From NCBI GenBank assembly GCA_000715635.1, contig KL569160.1, positions 27,418 through 33,640 of the forward strand: 6,223 nt of DNA. Direction: 5' to 3'. The stretch is from Streptomyces violaceus (lineage in GTDB: Bacteria; Actinomycetota; Actinomycetes; Streptomycetales; Streptomycetaceae). Below, in pieces: positions 5,726 through 6,223 of this stretch; the first letter of the stretch is position 1; the number at the start of each line of letters is the position of its first letter. The notes beneath the pieces are model-generated. The model ran no database searches and was not told the origin of the DNA. It saw only the letters and a program-made list of their open reading frames with translations. Position numbers and translations under genes: made by a program.

Positions 5726-6223
5726 TGGAACTGCCCCCCACTCGGGCCGGACACGTCGGCCGCGCCCTGAGCGCCACCGTCATCCTGCTTTTCCTGGCGA
5801 TGCCCATCGTCATCATCCTGGTCACCTCCTTCGGCGCGGACGGCATCGGCACCTTCCCGCCCGAGCAGTACAGCACCCGCTGGTACGAGCAGGTGGCCGC
5901 ACCCGGCGGCAACTGGGCCACCTCCATCGCCCTGTCCAGCCTGGTCGCCGCCCTGACCACCGTGTTCTCCCTCATCCTGGGCGTCACCGCCGCCACCGCG
6001 CTGGCCCGTGGCCGGCTCCCGCTGCACGCGGCGGTCTACGGACTGGTCCTGGCCCCGATGCTCATCCCCCAGGTGGTCATCGCACTCGGCCTGTTCCTGT
6101 TCTTCGAACCGGCCGGCATGCTCGGCAGCCCCCTGGCCATCGCCCTCGGCCACACCGTGCTCGCCGCGCCGATCGCGATCCTCATCATGATCTCCACCCT
6201 GAAGGGCATCGACGAACGGCTCC
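5722..6223 (+). CDS. ABC transporter permease, PotC-like, N-terminal part (runs off right edge)
   Basis: The first 167 residues of the second channel subunit are present. Membrane segments are visible near residues 16-37, 68-94, 103-128 and 136-158. A periplasmic TFPPEQYSTRWYEQ follows segment 1, matching the PotC-type pattern where FTxxWY-like residues precede the transporter domain. The final residues, STLKGIDERL, lead into the coupling EAA loop, which lies beyond the edge. ATG at 5722 overlaps the previous stop in an ATGA arrangement, and AAGGAG (5710-5715) lies 6 nt upstream. A second ATG at 5725 is also possible and would shorten the protein by one residue. No frameshift is seen. Confidence 0.92.
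   Translation, partial: MMELPPTRAGHVGRALSATVILLFLAMPIVIILVTSFGADGIGTFPPEQYSTRWYEQVAAPGGNWATSIALSSLVAALTTVFSLILGVTAATALARGRLPLHAAVYGLVLAPMLIPQVVIALGLFLFFEPAGMLGSPLAIALGHTVLAAPIAILIMISTLKGIDERL

Noticed and set aside
1..6223. tRNA or rRNA genes, insertion sequences, CRISPR arrays, phage or attachment sites
   Set aside because: I found no regularly spaced repeats, transposase motifs, terminal inverted repeats or RNA-gene signatures. Nearly all of the window is accounted for by seven protein genes and short gaps.

Overview
The window is high-GC DNA with strong G/C bias at third codon positions, AGGAG-type ribosome binding sites, tightly packed or overlapping genes, and no TTA codon that I could see in the genes. 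This points to an actinomycete, most likely Streptomyces or a close relative. The assignment rests on composition and protein style, not on a database match.

Layout. At the left edge a minus-strand gene enters the window and is cut off. Its first 101 residues are the N-terminal domain of a PucR-family transcriptional regulator. A 280-bp divergent intergenic region follows, with candidate promoters in both directions, a pair of direct repeats and a nested inverted repeat. Everything to the right is on the plus strand: (1) an FAD-dependent oxidoreductase of the sarcosine oxidase / N-methyltryptophan oxidase (DAO) family; (2) a HAD-superfamily hydrolase with the DxYGT motif of L-2-haloacid dehalogenases; (3) a Tat-type lipoprotein substrate-binding protein of the PotD-like class; (4) a PotA-like ABC ATPase with a TOBE domain; (5) a PotB-like permease; (6) a PotC-like permease cut by the right edge. 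The four transporter genes are translationally coupled (8-nt overlap, 3-nt gap, 4-nt overlap). The two enzyme genes are separated from each other by 112 nt and from the transporter by 83 nt. Each of these gaps contains an inverted repeat.

How they probably work together (inference). The regulator likely senses a small nitrogenous metabolite and controls the divergent operon. The lipoprotein and the ABC importer (polyamine/opine/phosphonate class) would bring in a small cationic or zwitterionic compound. The FAD enzyme would oxidise its C-N bond to an imine, giving an aldehyde or keto acid, an amine and probably hydrogen peroxide. The HAD enzyme would hydrolyse the substrate or a product. The true substrate cannot be read from the sequence. 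The most interesting points are the altered active sites of the two enzymes: the oxidase appears to lack the covalent-flavin cysteine and two histidines of its characterised relatives, and the HAD protein keeps a dehalogenase-type nucleophile motif but departs from the dehalogenase pocket. I see no mobile elements, RNA genes or CRISPR arrays. The window looks like an ordinary but incompletely characterised catabolic-uptake operon rather than an obviously new type of system.
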